64,000 nucleotides of DNA, taken from contig JAWKUK010000006.1 of assembly GCA_041398605.1 (NCBI GenBank), positions 186,001-250,000 of the forward strand, given 5' to 3'. Shown one piece after another: positions 27,113 to 35,898 of the stretch (within the stretch, counting starts at the first letter, position 1; each line of letters begins with the position of its first letter). The notes under the pieces are model-generated. The model saw only the letters and a list, made by a program, of their open reading frames with translations. It did not search any database and was not told the DNA's origin. The translations under genes and the position numbers were made by a program. The stretch is from JAWKUK01 sp041398605. Lineage in GTDB: Bacteria > Planctomycetota > UBA1135 > GCA-002686595.

Positions 27113-28840
27113 ATGGACGTACAAGCTTGGACGACGCTGATCGTCGGACTCACCTTCGCCCTCTACATCGGGATCGCGATCCGGACGCGCGCCGGGAGCA
27201 CCGGCGAGTTCTATGTCGCCGGCGGCGGGGTGCCGCCGATGGCCAACGGGATGGCGACAGCCGCGGACTGGATGTCCGCCGCATCCTTCATCTCGATGGC
27301 CGGGATCATCTCGTTCCGCGGCCTCGACGCCTCCATCTACCTGATGGGCTGGACTGGCGGCTACGTGCTGCTGGCGCTGTTGCTCGCGCCTTACCTGCGC
27401 AAGTTCGGCCGCTTCACGGTGCCGGACTTCGTCGGCGACCGCTACGACTCGAGCGCGGCGCGCCTCGTCGCCGTCGTGGCGGCCTTGTTCGTATCGTTCA
27501 CCTATGTCGCCGGCCAGATGCGCGGCGTCGGGCTCGTATTCAGTCGGTTCCTGGGCGTCGACGTCGAGACCGGCGTGATGATCGGGATGGTCGTGGTGTT
27601 CGTCTACGCCGTGCTCGGCGGGATGAAGGGCATTACGTACACACAAGTGGCGCAATACTGCGTCCTGATCTTCGCGTACCTCGTCCCGGCGATCTTCATC
27701 TCGCTCTACGTCGCGGGCCACGCAGTGCCCCAAGTCGGGCTCGGCTCCACCATCAGCGGCACGAGCACGTTCTTGCTGGATCGGCTCGACGGGCTGCACG
27801 CGGACCTCGGCTTCCCGCTCTATACCGAGCGTAACTTGCCACGCATCGAGCTCTTCGCCGCGACCCTGGCGCTGATGGTCGGCACTGCGGGCCTGCCCCA
27901 CGTCATCATTCGCTTCTACACGGTGCCCCGCGTGCGCGACGCGCGCCTCTCGGCAGGGTGGGCGCTGGTCTTCATCGCGATCCTCTACACGACCGCGCCG
28001 GCGATCGCCGTCTTCGCGCGTACGAACCTCTTGAACACCGTCGCGGGCAAGCCCTACGCGGACATGCCGGAGTGGTTCAAGAAGTGGGAGTCGACGAAGC
28101 TGATCCAGTTCGACGACAAGAACGGTGACGGACTCATCCAGTACGTCGGCCCGGGCTACACGGACCCGGAGACGGGGCTCGCCGTCGCGAACGAGCTGAA
28201 GGTCGACAACGACATCATGGTCCTCGCGAACCCTGAGATCGCGGACCTTCCGAACTGGGTCATCGGCCTGGTCGCCGCGGGGGGCCTCGCGGCGGCGCTC
28301 TCCACGGCGGCGGGCCTCTTGCTCGTCATCTCGACGTCGATCAGCCACGACCTGCTGAAGCGCACCTTCATGCCGCGCATCACTGAGCGCGGCGAGCTGT
28401 GGGCCGCGCGCGGGGCGGCGGCGGTCGGCGTCGTCGTCGCTGGCTGGCTCGGCATCGACCCGCCCGGGTTCGTCAGCGAGGTCGTCGCGTTTGCCTTTGG
28501 CCTCGCGGCGGCGTCGTTCTTCCCCGTGATCCTGATGGGGATCTTCTCGCGGCGGATGAACCGCGAGGGCGCGATCTCGGGCATGGTGAGCGGGCTCTTG
28601 TTCACCGCGGGCTACATCGCCTGGTTCAAGTTCATCCACCCCGAGCTCGCGCTCCGCGAGAACTACCTCTTCGGCATCTCGCCGATCGGGATCGGGTCGG
28701 TGGGCATGGCGCTGAACTTCGCCGTCGCGCTGCTCGTCTCACGCTTCTTCCCGCCGCCGCCGGCGCACATCCAAGCCCTCGTGAGCTCAGTCCGCACGCC
28801 GCGCGGCGCGGGCGAGGCGCACGAAATCTCTGTGCCGTGA
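27113..28840 (+). CDS. Sodium:solute symporter, acetate/carboxylate type (VC_2705 subfamily)
   Basis: A 575-residue inner-membrane SSS-family permease with about 13 TM helices. Recognisable segments are EFYVAGGGVPPMANGMATAADWMSAASFI (sodium and substrate site region), FTVPDFVGDRYDSSAARL, GGMKGITYTQVAQYCVL and GLAAALSTAAGLLLVISTSISHDL. The subfamily is usually assigned to monocarboxylates such as acetate, but the substrate is not determined by sequence. A long insert at about 310-380 (FKKWESTKLIQFDDKNGDGLIQY...) carries an EF-hand-like DKNGDGLIQ, typical of this subfamily. Forms an operon with the DUF4212 gene. Confidence 0.93.
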   Translation: MDVQAWTTLIVGLTFALYIGIAIRTRAGSTGEFYVAGGGVPPMANGMATAADWMSAASFISMAGIISFRGLDASIYLMGWTGGYVLLALLLAPYLRKFGRFTVPDFVGDRYDSSAARLVAVVAALFVSFTYVAGQMRGVGLVFSRFLGVDVETGVMIGMVVVFVYAVLGGMKGITYTQVAQYCVLIFAYLVPAIFISLYVAGHAVPQVGLGSTISGTSTFLLDRLDGLHADLGFPLYTERNLPRIELFAATLALMVGTAGLPHVIIRFYTVPRVRDARLSAGWALVFIAILYTTAPAIAVFARTNLLNTVAGKPYADMPEWFKKWESTKLIQFDDKNGDGLIQYVGPGYTDPETGLAVANELKVDNDIMVLANPEIADLPNWVIGLVAAGGLAAALSTAAGLLLVISTSISHDLLKRTFMPRITERGELWAARGAAAVGVVVAGWLGIDPPGFVSEVVAFAFGLAAASFFPVILMGIFSRRMNREGAISGMVSGLLFTAGYIAWFKFIHPELALRENYLFGISPIGIGSVGMALNFAVALLVSRFFPPPPAHIQALVSSVRTPRGAGEAHEISVP

Positions 28841-28843
28841 ACC

Positions 28844-29884
28844 ATGAACACACCGTCGCCCCAATCGCTCCTTCGCTCGGCGTTTGTCTCCCTCACCTTG
28901 GGCGTCCTGGCCGCCCCAGTATCGGCGCAAGAGCTGCGCGTCTTCGAGCTCAACAGCGCAACGACACACTGGAGCGCAGACAGCAACCTCGGGCCAATGG
29001 GCGCGTTCTTGCAGTCGTACTCGTTGAGCGGCGACATCGTCGTCGACTTCGACGTATCACCCGTGACCGGTCGGGCGCGCATCACTGGCGCGCGCCTCGT
29101 CGTCCCGAACACGGTCGTCGCTGCGCTCCTGAGTGGCCCCGCGAACGGCACCGTCGCGTTCCGTGACCTGGAGCTCGGCGCGACGTCACCCGATTTTGAC
29201 CTGAGCCCGGGCCTCCCGGGGGCCGCATTCGCCACGACGCTCGACCTGGTCGCCCGGAGCGGGTTCATGCGAGTTGAGCCGCCGCTTGGCCCCGCGTTCG
29301 AAGTGGACCTCGCAGGCGCCTCCCTCGGCAGCCTGCCGATCTCGGGCTCCTTCCCGTCGATCGGCCCGGCCCAGGGGCTTCGCGTCGACGCGTTCTCGTT
29401 CGACATGCCGTTCTCGGGCGGGAGCTGGAGCGGCGCGTTCACCCATGACGTGACCAGTATCACAGCTGCGTCTGGGTGTCCGTCGCCGGAGTCGTACTGC
29501 CCCTCCGATCCGAACACGCTGGGCGGCGGCGCAAGGCTCACGCTCGTCGGGAGCACCAGCGTCACCACCGATGACTTCACGCTGCAGGTCCAGGGCGCCC
29601 CGCTCAACACGTTCGGGATCGCGTTCTATGGCCTGCGCGCGGGCGAGGTCCTCAGCGGGCAAGGCAGAGTCTGCGTCGGCGGACCGCTCGCGCGGCTCGG
29701 CGTCGTGCCGACGGGCGCAGCAGGCAGCGCGGCCCTGCGCGTGATGCTCGCGAACCAGCAATCCGGCCCGCTCGCGCTCACGCCTGGGGTCCACGCCCAC
29801 TTTCAGTTCTATCACCGCGTCGCGACACCAAACCAGTCGAGCTGGAACTTCACGAACGCGCTCGCCGTGACGCTCTGCCCTTGA
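28844..29884 (+). CDS. Secreted protein with a divergent copy of the shared C-terminal domain
   Basis: A 346-residue exported protein. Signal peptide with SLTLGVLAAPVSAQ, cleavage before ELRV. The N-terminal 190 residues are beta-rich with repeated LDLVARSGFMRVEPP / VDLAGASLGSLPISG patterns; no family recognised. From residue 216 the C-terminal domain keeps SYCPSDPNTLGGGARLTLVGS, NTFGIAFYG, GRVCVGGPLARL, FQFYHRV and WNFTNALAVTLC, so it is the most divergent of the four copies: the WYRD is replaced by FYHR. The start is only four bases after the symporter stop; the ATG is favoured because the signal peptide begins there. Next to a GT4 gene. Confidence 0.75.
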   Translation: MNTPSPQSLLRSAFVSLTLGVLAAPVSAQELRVFELNSATTHWSADSNLGPMGAFLQSYSLSGDIVVDFDVSPVTGRARITGARLVVPNTVVAALLSGPANGTVAFRDLELGATSPDFDLSPGLPGAAFATTLDLVARSGFMRVEPPLGPAFEVDLAGASLGSLPISGSFPSIGPAQGLRVDAFSFDMPFSGGSWSGAFTHDVTSITAASGCPSPESYCPSDPNTLGGGARLTLVGSTSVTTDDFTLQVQGAPLNTFGIAFYGLRAGEVLSGQGRVCVGGPLARLGVVPTGAAGSAALRVMLANQQSGPLALTPGVHAHFQFYHRVATPNQSSWNFTNALAVTLCP

Positions 29885-29952
29885 AGCAGCGCGCGCGTCC
29901 GTGGGCGACGCACACCCACCACCCGGCGGGCCTCGACGAGCGCTCGTAACGC

Positions 29953-31182
29953 ATGGCCAACGTCCTTCACGTGCTCGCGCAGAGGCCCGGCCTGACCGGC
30001 AGCGGCGTGACCTTGCATGCCCTCGCGGCGGAGATCGAACGAGCGGGCTGGCAGCAGCACGTCGTCTGCGCGGCGCCCGTGAGTGAGCCGGTCGCGCTCA
30101 TTCCCGGCGTCGCTGCCGAGCGTGTCCATGCGCTAGGCTTCGGCGGGCCGGACCTGCCCTTCGACGTGCCTGGCATGAGCGACGTCATGCCCTATCCCAG
30201 CACTGTCTTCAGCGCGATGTCGCCGTTGCAGTGGGCGGCCTACGAGCGCGCCTGGCGCACGCACCTCGCGCGAGCGCTCGAAGCGTCGCGGCCCGACGTC
30301 ATTCATTCGCATCACGTCTGGTTCGTCAGCGCGTTGCTGCGCGAGCTCGCGCCTGACGTGCCATTGGTCGTCCACTGCCACGCGACAGGTTTGCGCCAGC
30401 TCGCGCGGGCGGCGCCCGCGCTCGCGGACAGGGTCCGCGCTGGGTGCCGAGGGGCCGATGCGTTTGTCGTCCTGCACGAAGGCCACGTCGCCGAGCTCGC
30501 GGCAGGGTTGGGTGTCCCGCGCGAGCGCGCGCATATCGTGGGCGCAGGGTTCTCTCCGGAGCGGCTCCAAGCCCATGAGCGCGGGACAGAGCCAGGCTCG
30601 ATCCTGTACGTGGGAAAGATCGCAGAGGCGAAGGGCGTCGGAGCGCTGCTGAGCGCAGCCGAGCTCCTTGCAGGCCGCGGCGTGCCGTTTCGCCTGCACG
30701 TGGTCGGCGGCGGCGCTGGCGAGGAGGCGTCAAGGCTACGCGCGCGGATGGCGGAGCTGGCGCCACACGTGGTCGCCCATGGGCGCATGGACGACGACGC
30801 TCTCGCGGCGCGCATGCGTCGGACGCAGGTCTTCACGCTGCCTTCGTTCTACGAGGGCCTGCCGCTCGTGCTCGTCGAGGCGCGCGCCGCGGGGTGCCAT
30901 CTCGTCGCGTCGGACCTGCCGGGCGTGCGCGCGCTCGGTGCGTCGCTGAGCGAGTCGCTGACGACGGTCTCGATGCCGCGGGTGGAGGTCGACGTTCCGC
31001 ACCCCGACGACCTGCCGGCGTTCACGGCGCGGCTCGCGGACGCGCTCGAAGCCGCGCTGATGGCGCCTGAGAAGCCGCCGTCGGCTGAGGAGCTAGCGCC
31101 CTTCACGTGGCCGCGCGTCTTTGCGCGGATCGAGGGCGTGTGGGGCGCGGCGCGCGGCTCGCGCCGTACCGCGCGCCCATAA
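29953..31182 (+). CDS. Glycosyltransferase family 4 (GT4) protein
   Basis: A 409-residue GT-B fold enzyme. N-domain starts MANVLHVLAQRPGLTGSGVTLHALAAEIERAGW (substrate-side Rossmann half), HSHHVWFVSALLREL and PLVVHCHATGLRQL follow; C-domain has ILYVGKIAEAKGVGALLSAAELL and the nucleotide-sugar motif FTLPSFYEGLPLVLVEARAAGC (two Glu seven residues apart). It would transfer a sugar from an activated donor with retention, acceptor unknown. It is flanked on both sides by genes for secreted proteins with the shared C-terminal domain, so glycosylation of surface protein or polysaccharide is plausible but only inferred. Confidence 0.93.
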   Translation: MANVLHVLAQRPGLTGSGVTLHALAAEIERAGWQQHVVCAAPVSEPVALIPGVAAERVHALGFGGPDLPFDVPGMSDVMPYPSTVFSAMSPLQWAAYERAWRTHLARALEASRPDVIHSHHVWFVSALLRELAPDVPLVVHCHATGLRQLARAAPALADRVRAGCRGADAFVVLHEGHVAELAAGLGVPRERAHIVGAGFSPERLQAHERGTEPGSILYVGKIAEAKGVGALLSAAELLAGRGVPFRLHVVGGGAGEEASRLRARMAELAPHVVAHGRMDDDALAARMRRTQVFTLPSFYEGLPLVLVEARAAGCHLVASDLPGVRALGASLSESLTTVSMPRVEVDVPHPDDLPAFTARLADALEAALMAPEKPPSAEELAPFTWPRVFARIEGVWGAARGSRRTARP

Positions 31183-31227
31183 ACGAGCTCGAGTCAAGGG
31201 ACCAGCTTGGAGGAGGCGACCGCGCTG

Positions 31228-31263
31228 ACAGCCCCGCCCACAGCCCCGCCCACAGCCCCGCTC
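31228..31263. repeat. 12-bp tandem repeat, three copies
   Basis: Three units of acagccccgccc (the third has ctc at its end) in the 152 bases between the GT4 gene and the convergent shared-domain gene. Another example of short exact tandem duplication in this window; unit length is a multiple of three though it is non-coding. Confidence 0.85.
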
Positions 31264-31305
31264 ATAGCTCCAATATCGGGTTCGATCCCCCGTGCGCGAG
31301 TGTCA

Positions 31306-31321
31306 CCAACCCCGGGGTTGG
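31306..31321. terminator. 16-base perfect palindrome between convergent genes
   Basis: ccaaccccggggttgg is self-complementary and lies 13 bases after the end of the leftward shared-domain gene and 123 bases after the end of the GT4 gene. As RNA it would fold with a 6-bp stem and a ccgg loop; position suggests a bidirectional terminator or a protein-binding site. Confidence 0.4.
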
Positions 31322-31334
31322 GTGCGCGCAGAAC

Positions 31335-32483
31335 TCATTGGAACGTGATCTCTAGGCCGTTCGCGAAGTTCGAGGTCGCTGAGCCTCCGACGACGTCGCG
31401 GTACCAAGCAGTGAAGTTCCATGACTGCCCTGGCAACACGGAGACGAAGCCGGTCGGCGTCGGGAACTGCGTCAGGTCGATCACGAGTGAAATCTCACCC
31501 ACCGCTCCCGAGTTCTGAATCTGGCCCGCACCGACGTAACGTCCGATCGAACCTCCGAGGCAGAGCACGCCTTGGCTGCCGCCCGGATTCGCGATCGCGC
31601 CCTGCGTCTGGCTCGTAAGGAAGAAGCCGAACGCGTTGTTCGGCAGCGCGGCCGCAGTGAGCGTGAGGTCGTTGTCGACGACGGCGGACGATCCGGCCGC
31701 AGACATGGTCGCCGTCGCCCCGGTCGAGTTGGCATTCGCCGCGCAGTAGTTGGATCCGAGACCAGGCGATACGCCGTTTGCGACCGCTTCGAGCGCATTC
31801 GCCATCAACGTGGCCCCGTCCGTCGTCGAGTCCCAGAACGTCGCCGAGCAATCGCTCGACGGCGGGTACATCCCGAGGTCGACGCGGCGCGGGTTCGCGC
31901 CCTCGGCGACGAGGATCTTCCCATCCAGCCACTCGGCGATGACCTGACCTTGAACCAATGTGGTCGACGTCGGCCGCGCACCTTGGGCCGAAGAGAACGT
32001 CGTCACGCCCGCCATCAGCGGGTGCCCGGGAACGAGGATGTTGCCGAGCGAGCTCGCGCCGCCGATGGTGCCCCCCTGCGTCTGAATCACCTCGTACCCA
32101 CCGGTGAGCCAGCGCCCGCCGAGCCAGCGGTTGACGGTCGTGGTGCCCGTTGCATAGATCGCGACGACGACGCCCCCTCCAGCGTCGACGTAGTCTGCGA
32201 AGACGTCGCCGAGCAGATCGCCGCTCTGATAGCTGGTATTGGTCCAGGTCAAGACCGCCTCATAGGGCGCGAGGTCTTGGAGCGTAGGCGTCTGGGTTTG
32301 GCAGTCAATCAGGTCGACGGATGCGAAGCGCCCCGTCGCCAGGAGCTTTGTCTGAACATCGGTGTAGCGGCAATCCGTCAAGGACGCTGAGGCAGCGGCG
32401 ACGATCGCGACATCGGGGAGCTGGGCAACGGCGGTGCCGGCGAGCGCGATCGTGCTGACCGCGAAGAGGAGGGAATGTTGCAT
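31335..32483 (-). CDS. Secreted protein with the shared C-terminal YC-WYRD domain
   Basis: A 382-residue exported protein. Signal peptide MQHSLLFAVSTIALAGTAVA, cleavage before QLPDV. Residues 24-235 form a GATase-like (DUF4350/ThuA-like) alpha/beta module: VAIVAAASASLTDCRYTDVQ, LAPYEAVLTWTNTSY, FADYVDAGGGVVVAIY and HPLMAGVTTF fit this pattern of a strand-turn-strand fold with no catalytic Cys. From residue 244 comes the shared domain: SNYCAANANSTGATATMSAAGSS, NNAFGFFLTSQTQG, GGSQGVLCLGG, WNFTAWYRD, SNFANGLEITF. Start ATG 32483 matches the signal peptide. It is read toward the GT4 gene. Confidence 0.8.
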   Translation of the reverse strand: MQHSLLFAVSTIALAGTAVAQLPDVAIVAAASASLTDCRYTDVQTKLLATGRFASVDLIDCQTQTPTLQDLAPYEAVLTWTNTSYQSGDLLGDVFADYVDAGGGVVVAIYATGTTTVNRWLGGRWLTGGYEVIQTQGGTIGGASSLGNILVPGHPLMAGVTTFSSAQGARPTSTTLVQGQVIAEWLDGKILVAEGANPRRVDLGMYPPSSDCSATFWDSTTDGATLMANALEAVANGVSPGLGSNYCAANANSTGATATMSAAGSSAVVDNDLTLTAAALPNNAFGFFLTSQTQGAIANPGGSQGVLCLGGSIGRYVGAGQIQNSGAVGEISLVIDLTQFPTPTGFVSVLPGQSWNFTAWYRDVVGGSATSNFANGLEITFQ

Positions 32484-32918
32484 GTTGGCGTGCAGTCTGG
32501 TTGGAGGGTTGGCGCAGCAGCGGCCGGAGACGGCCACAGGGCAAGCATGGCCACAGAGCCTCTCCCCGACAAGGTGTCGGAGTCCGAGGGACCCCCCAGG
32601 ATGCCATTGAGCCGTGCCAGGGCCGTCCTACTGGGCGTGAACCGCCGCGGGCCGCAGCCGAAGGACAAGCGAAACCCGAGCCTAGGCGCTCAGGTCAATC
32701 AGGGTCTTGCTCTGGAGGGCTCCGCGACCTCCTGCGCACCTCCTGCACGTGACGCAGTTCGAAGGACTCGTGGCGCCGGTCGCTGCATCGACCTCGTCCG
32801 CGTCAGGAAGGTCACCGGCTCAGTGAGCCAATGCAGCCCCGGCGAGCACCGAGGGTCGCACGCCGTCGTCGCCGCTGAACACGCGACGGCGCCCCTGGCG
32901 CTCGGTACCATCCACGAC
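32484..32918. other. Divergent intergenic region, 435 bases, no gene seen
   Basis: Lies between the start of the leftward shared-domain gene and the start of the rightward L,D-transpeptidase gene. The plus-strand frame of the latter stays open through it, but its residues are Arg/Pro-rich and unlike a protein, and a lipoprotein signal begins only at 32919. No RNA gene, repeat or clear promoter pair is visible; promoters for both neighbours are expected here. Confidence 0.5.
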
Positions 32919-33776
32919 GTGGTCCCGAGCGCACCGTTCCCCCCTCGCTGGCTCCGCTGGGCGTCCGAGCCTTCGCGGCGGGCGCGCGCGCTCCTGGTTG
33001 CGTGCGCCCTCTGCGTGATCGCGACGGGCTGCAACGAGGTCAACGCCGCGTGGAACGACCAAGAGGGCGGGACGGAGCGCCCTGCGGCGCAAGACGGCGC
33101 TGCTGCGTCGAACGGGGCGGGGCTCGACCCGGCGCGCCTCGAGCTGTCGCTGACGGACCTGAGCGAGGACGCGGACTCCGCGGACACGCCGTGGCAGCTC
33201 GACCTGCCCACGGCCCGGATCGTCGGCGCAGACCAGCCCGAGCGAGCCACGCCGGCGCTGGGCGCGGTCGCTCCAGGTGAGCCCCGTTCGACCCGCGTCG
33301 ATCGAGTCGAAGTGTCCGTCCGCGCCCAACAGATGGAGCTCTACGCAGGCCGCCAGCTCATTCGCCGCTTCCCGGTCTCGACCGCGCGCAATGGCGTGGG
33401 CTCGAAGGCTGGCAGCTATTGCACGCCGCTCGGCTTGCACCGCGTCAACTCGAAGTTCGGCGCGGGCGAGCCGCTCGGGATGACCTTCGATTCACGCAAG
33501 CCGACCGGCCGCATGGCGAAGATCCACACGCAGCCGGTCGACGTGCCTGGGGACGCGATCACGACGCGCGTGCTGTGGCTCGAGGGCCTCGAAGACGGAA
33601 AGAACCGGGGCCCGGGCATCGACTCGTACGACCGCTTCATCTACATCCACGGGACGAACGAAGAGGGCCTGATCGGCACGCCCGCGTCACACGGCTGCAT
33701 TCGAATGCGCAACGCGGATGTCTTGGAGGTCTTCGACCTCGTCGCCGAGGGGACACTCGTCGAGATCTACGAGTGA
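32919..33776 (+). CDS. L,D-transpeptidase (YkuD) lipoprotein
   Basis: A 285-residue cell-envelope enzyme. The N-terminus has a hydrophobic ALLVACALCVIATGC lipobox-like end (I-A-T-G-C), so lipidation at this Cys is probable. A low-complexity linker (about 30-120) precedes the YkuD domain: VSVRAQQMELYAGRQLIRRFPVSTAR, AGSYCTPLGLHRV, and the active-site block FIYIHGTNEEGLIGTPASHGCIRM, with catalytic Cys near 259 and its His partner. The reaction forms or modifies 3-3 cross-links in peptidoglycan or attaches proteins to it. GTG at 32919 is chosen because the signal sequence starts there. It is followed by the SNF2 gene after 85 bases. Confidence 0.9.
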   Translation: MVPSAPFPPRWLRWASEPSRRARALLVACALCVIATGCNEVNAAWNDQEGGTERPAAQDGAAASNGAGLDPARLELSLTDLSEDADSADTPWQLDLPTARIVGADQPERATPALGAVAPGEPRSTRVDRVEVSVRAQQMELYAGRQLIRRFPVSTARNGVGSKAGSYCTPLGLHRVNSKFGAGEPLGMTFDSRKPTGRMAKIHTQPVDVPGDAITTRVLWLEGLEDGKNRGPGIDSYDRFIYIHGTNEEGLIGTPASHGCIRMRNADVLEVFDLVAEGTLVEIYE

Positions 33777-33861
33777 CCTGTCGCGCCACGCCCGTCGATG
33801 CCTGACTGGGTGCGCGACATGGGGCAATCGCGCCGCGTGCGGCACTCGATAGACTGCACCG

Positions 33862-35829
33862 GTGAGCTCGGACGAACCCATGACTCCGCCAGAGAGCGAC
33901 GCGCCTGAGGGCCCGCGGCTCTGCGAGCCGACGCCCGGCACGTTTGTGCTCGAGTGCACCTACGAAGAGCGCTTCATCGCCAAGGACGCCGGGCTGCGCT
34001 GGCACCCTGGCGATCGCTGCCGCGTCGCAAAGTGCCCGCTCTGCGCGCAAGGGCTCGGCAAGGCCTGGTGGACCACAGACCTCGCGGCTGCGGTCAAGCT
34101 GCTCGAGTACGCGACGGACGAGGTCTCCAGAGCGCTCGCCAAACGCGCCGGCCCCGCCGTCGCCAAAGCCAAGCAGGCCGCCGCCGAGAAGGCCAAGGCC
34201 GAGCGCGTCCTGAAGCTGCAACGCGCGATCTCACTGCGCGCCAGCCACGCCGCAGACGCGAAGCTGGAGGTCCCTGCGCCCGAGGGCCTCGCTTATCTCC
34301 CCTATCAGCGCGCCGGCGTCGCCTACGCGCTCGCCCGACCGAACACCCTGATCGCCGACGAGATGGGCCTCGGCAAGACGGTCGAAGCGATCGCCGTCGT
34401 CAACGCGGACGCCAGCGCCGAGACGGTGCTGATCGTCTGCCCCGCCAGCCTGAAGTTGAACTGGCAACGCGAGTGCGAGCGCTGGCTCACCCGCGACATG
34501 CGCGTCGGCGTCGCGGCCAAGGAGTTCCCGAGCGACGCAGACGTCGTCATCATCAATTACGACCTCCTGCGGAAATGGGAGAAGCAGCTCCGCCGCGCAT
34601 GGGACGTGCTGATCGTCGACGAGTGCCACTATGTCAAGAACCGCGAGGCGCAGCGCTCGAAGCGCCTCTACGCGCTGCGCGCCGAGCGCATGCTCTTCTT
34701 GACAGGGACGCCGATCCTCAACCGGCCGGCCGAGCTCTTCCCCATCGTCAGCCACCTCGCGCCCGACGTCTTCCCCAAGTTCTGGGACTTCGCGCAGCGC
34801 TTCTGCGCGCCGTTCCAGACCAACTTTGGCTGGGACACCTCGGGCGCATCGAACCTCGGCGAGCTGCACGAGACGCTGCGCGGGACGATCATGATTCGGC
34901 GCACCAAAGCCGACGTGTTGAAGGACCTGCCGCCAAAACGCCGGCAGGTCATCGAGGTCGGCTCGGACGCCGTGTCGAAGCTGATCGCGGCCGAGCGCGC
35001 CGCCTGGGACAAACACCGCACGCGCCTCGGCGAGCTGCGCGCGAGCGGGCGCCTCTTGGAAGGCGGCGGCGACGCACCACAAGAGAGCGACCCCGAGGCG
35101 CGCGCTGCGCTGCGCCGCGAGGTAGCGGAGGCGTTCGGCGAGCTCTCGAAGCTGCGCCACGCGACGGCGCTCGCTAAGGTGCCGCTCGTGATCGAGCACC
35201 TCCAAGCCGCGCTGCAGGAGTCGCCGAAGGTCGTCGTCTTCGCCCACCATCGCGATGTCGTCGACCAGGTCGCCGGCGCCTTCGGCGAACAGGCCGTCTC
35301 GCTGACCGGCGGCGACACGGCCGAGCAGCGCCAGGCGGCCGTCGATCGCTTCCAGACAGACCCCACCTGCGCCCTGTTCGTCGGCTCGATCACGGCGGCC
35401 GGCTTCGGGCTGACCCTCACGGCCGCGTCACACGTCGTGTTCGCTGAGCTCGATTGGGTGCCGGCGAACATGACCCAAGCGGAGGACCGCACGCACCGCA
35501 TCGGCCAAAAGGACAGCGTCCTCGTGCAGCATCTGGTGCTCGAGGACTCGCTCGACGCGAGCATGGTGCGCACGCTCCTCAAGAAGCAGCAGGTCATCGA
35601 CGAAGCGGTGGATGGCGCGGAGAAGAGCGACCCGCGGCGAGACAACTTGTTCGAGGGGCCCTACGCCGAGGCGCTGCTCGCTGCGGCGGCAGAGGCGCAG
35701 GCACAGCAGAACGTGGCGGGCCGCGCGCGGGTCGAAGCTGAGCCTGACGCCACCGCCGCTGCCGCGAGCGAGGCGCCCCCTGCCGAGCCACAAGCTCGCG
35801 CGCGCCGCACTCGACGTCGCGGCAAGTAG
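33862..35829 (+). CDS. SNF2-family DNA-dependent ATPase (SMARCAL1-like), with N-terminal Cys-containing domain
   Basis: A 655-residue SF2 translocase. The ATPase core has LPYQRAGVAYALA, Walker A ADEMGLGKTVEAI, VIINYDLL, DEAH-type box IVDECHYVKN, motif III LTGTPILNRP, and in the second half KVVVFAHHRDVV, VGSITAAGFGLTLT and QAEDRTHRIGQ (motif VI). This is the SMARCAL1/HARP-like set, used in annealing or remodelling of DNA at stalled forks in other organisms; the bacterial role is not known. Before the core, residues 25-80 form a short domain (FVLECTYEERFIAKDAGLRWHPGD) with a cluster of Cys (CRVAKCPLCAQG) suggestive of a metal site, followed by a helical Ala/Lys linker. C-terminal 45 residues are Ala/Arg-rich. 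GTG start. Confidence 0.92.
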   Translation: MSSDEPMTPPESDAPEGPRLCEPTPGTFVLECTYEERFIAKDAGLRWHPGDRCRVAKCPLCAQGLGKAWWTTDLAAAVKLLEYATDEVSRALAKRAGPAVAKAKQAAAEKAKAERVLKLQRAISLRASHAADAKLEVPAPEGLAYLPYQRAGVAYALARPNTLIADEMGLGKTVEAIAVVNADASAETVLIVCPASLKLNWQRECERWLTRDMRVGVAAKEFPSDADVVIINYDLLRKWEKQLRRAWDVLIVDECHYVKNREAQRSKRLYALRAERMLFLTGTPILNRPAELFPIVSHLAPDVFPKFWDFAQRFCAPFQTNFGWDTSGASNLGELHETLRGTIMIRRTKADVLKDLPPKRRQVIEVGSDAVSKLIAAERAAWDKHRTRLGELRASGRLLEGGGDAPQESDPEARAALRREVAEAFGELSKLRHATALAKVPLVIEHLQAALQESPKVVVFAHHRDVVDQVAGAFGEQAVSLTGGDTAEQRQAAVDRFQTDPTCALFVGSITAAGFGLTLTAASHVVFAELDWVPANMTQAEDRTHRIGQKDSVLVQHLVLEDSLDASMVRTLLKKQQVIDEAVDGAEKSDPRRDNLFEGPYAEALLAAAAEAQAQQNVAGRARVEAEPDATAAAASEAPPAEPQARARRTRRRGK

Positions 35830-35898
35830 GGCCCCATGTTCCGAGCGCGAGGGCCCGCTGCGCGCTCACGCAGGATTGGAGTACCCTGGCGGGGCACC

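Noticed and set aside
31278..31308. T-arm-like sequence (gggttcgatccccc) followed by cacca, suggesting a tRNA 3' end
   Set aside because: The T-stem has a mismatch, an extra five bases stand before the would-be acceptor strand, and no matching 5' acceptor or anticodon arm occurs within about 90 bases upstream.
33862..35829. SNF2 gene as part of a DISARM or other defence system
   Set aside because: No methylase, DUF1998, phospholipase D or other defence partner is encoded nearby.
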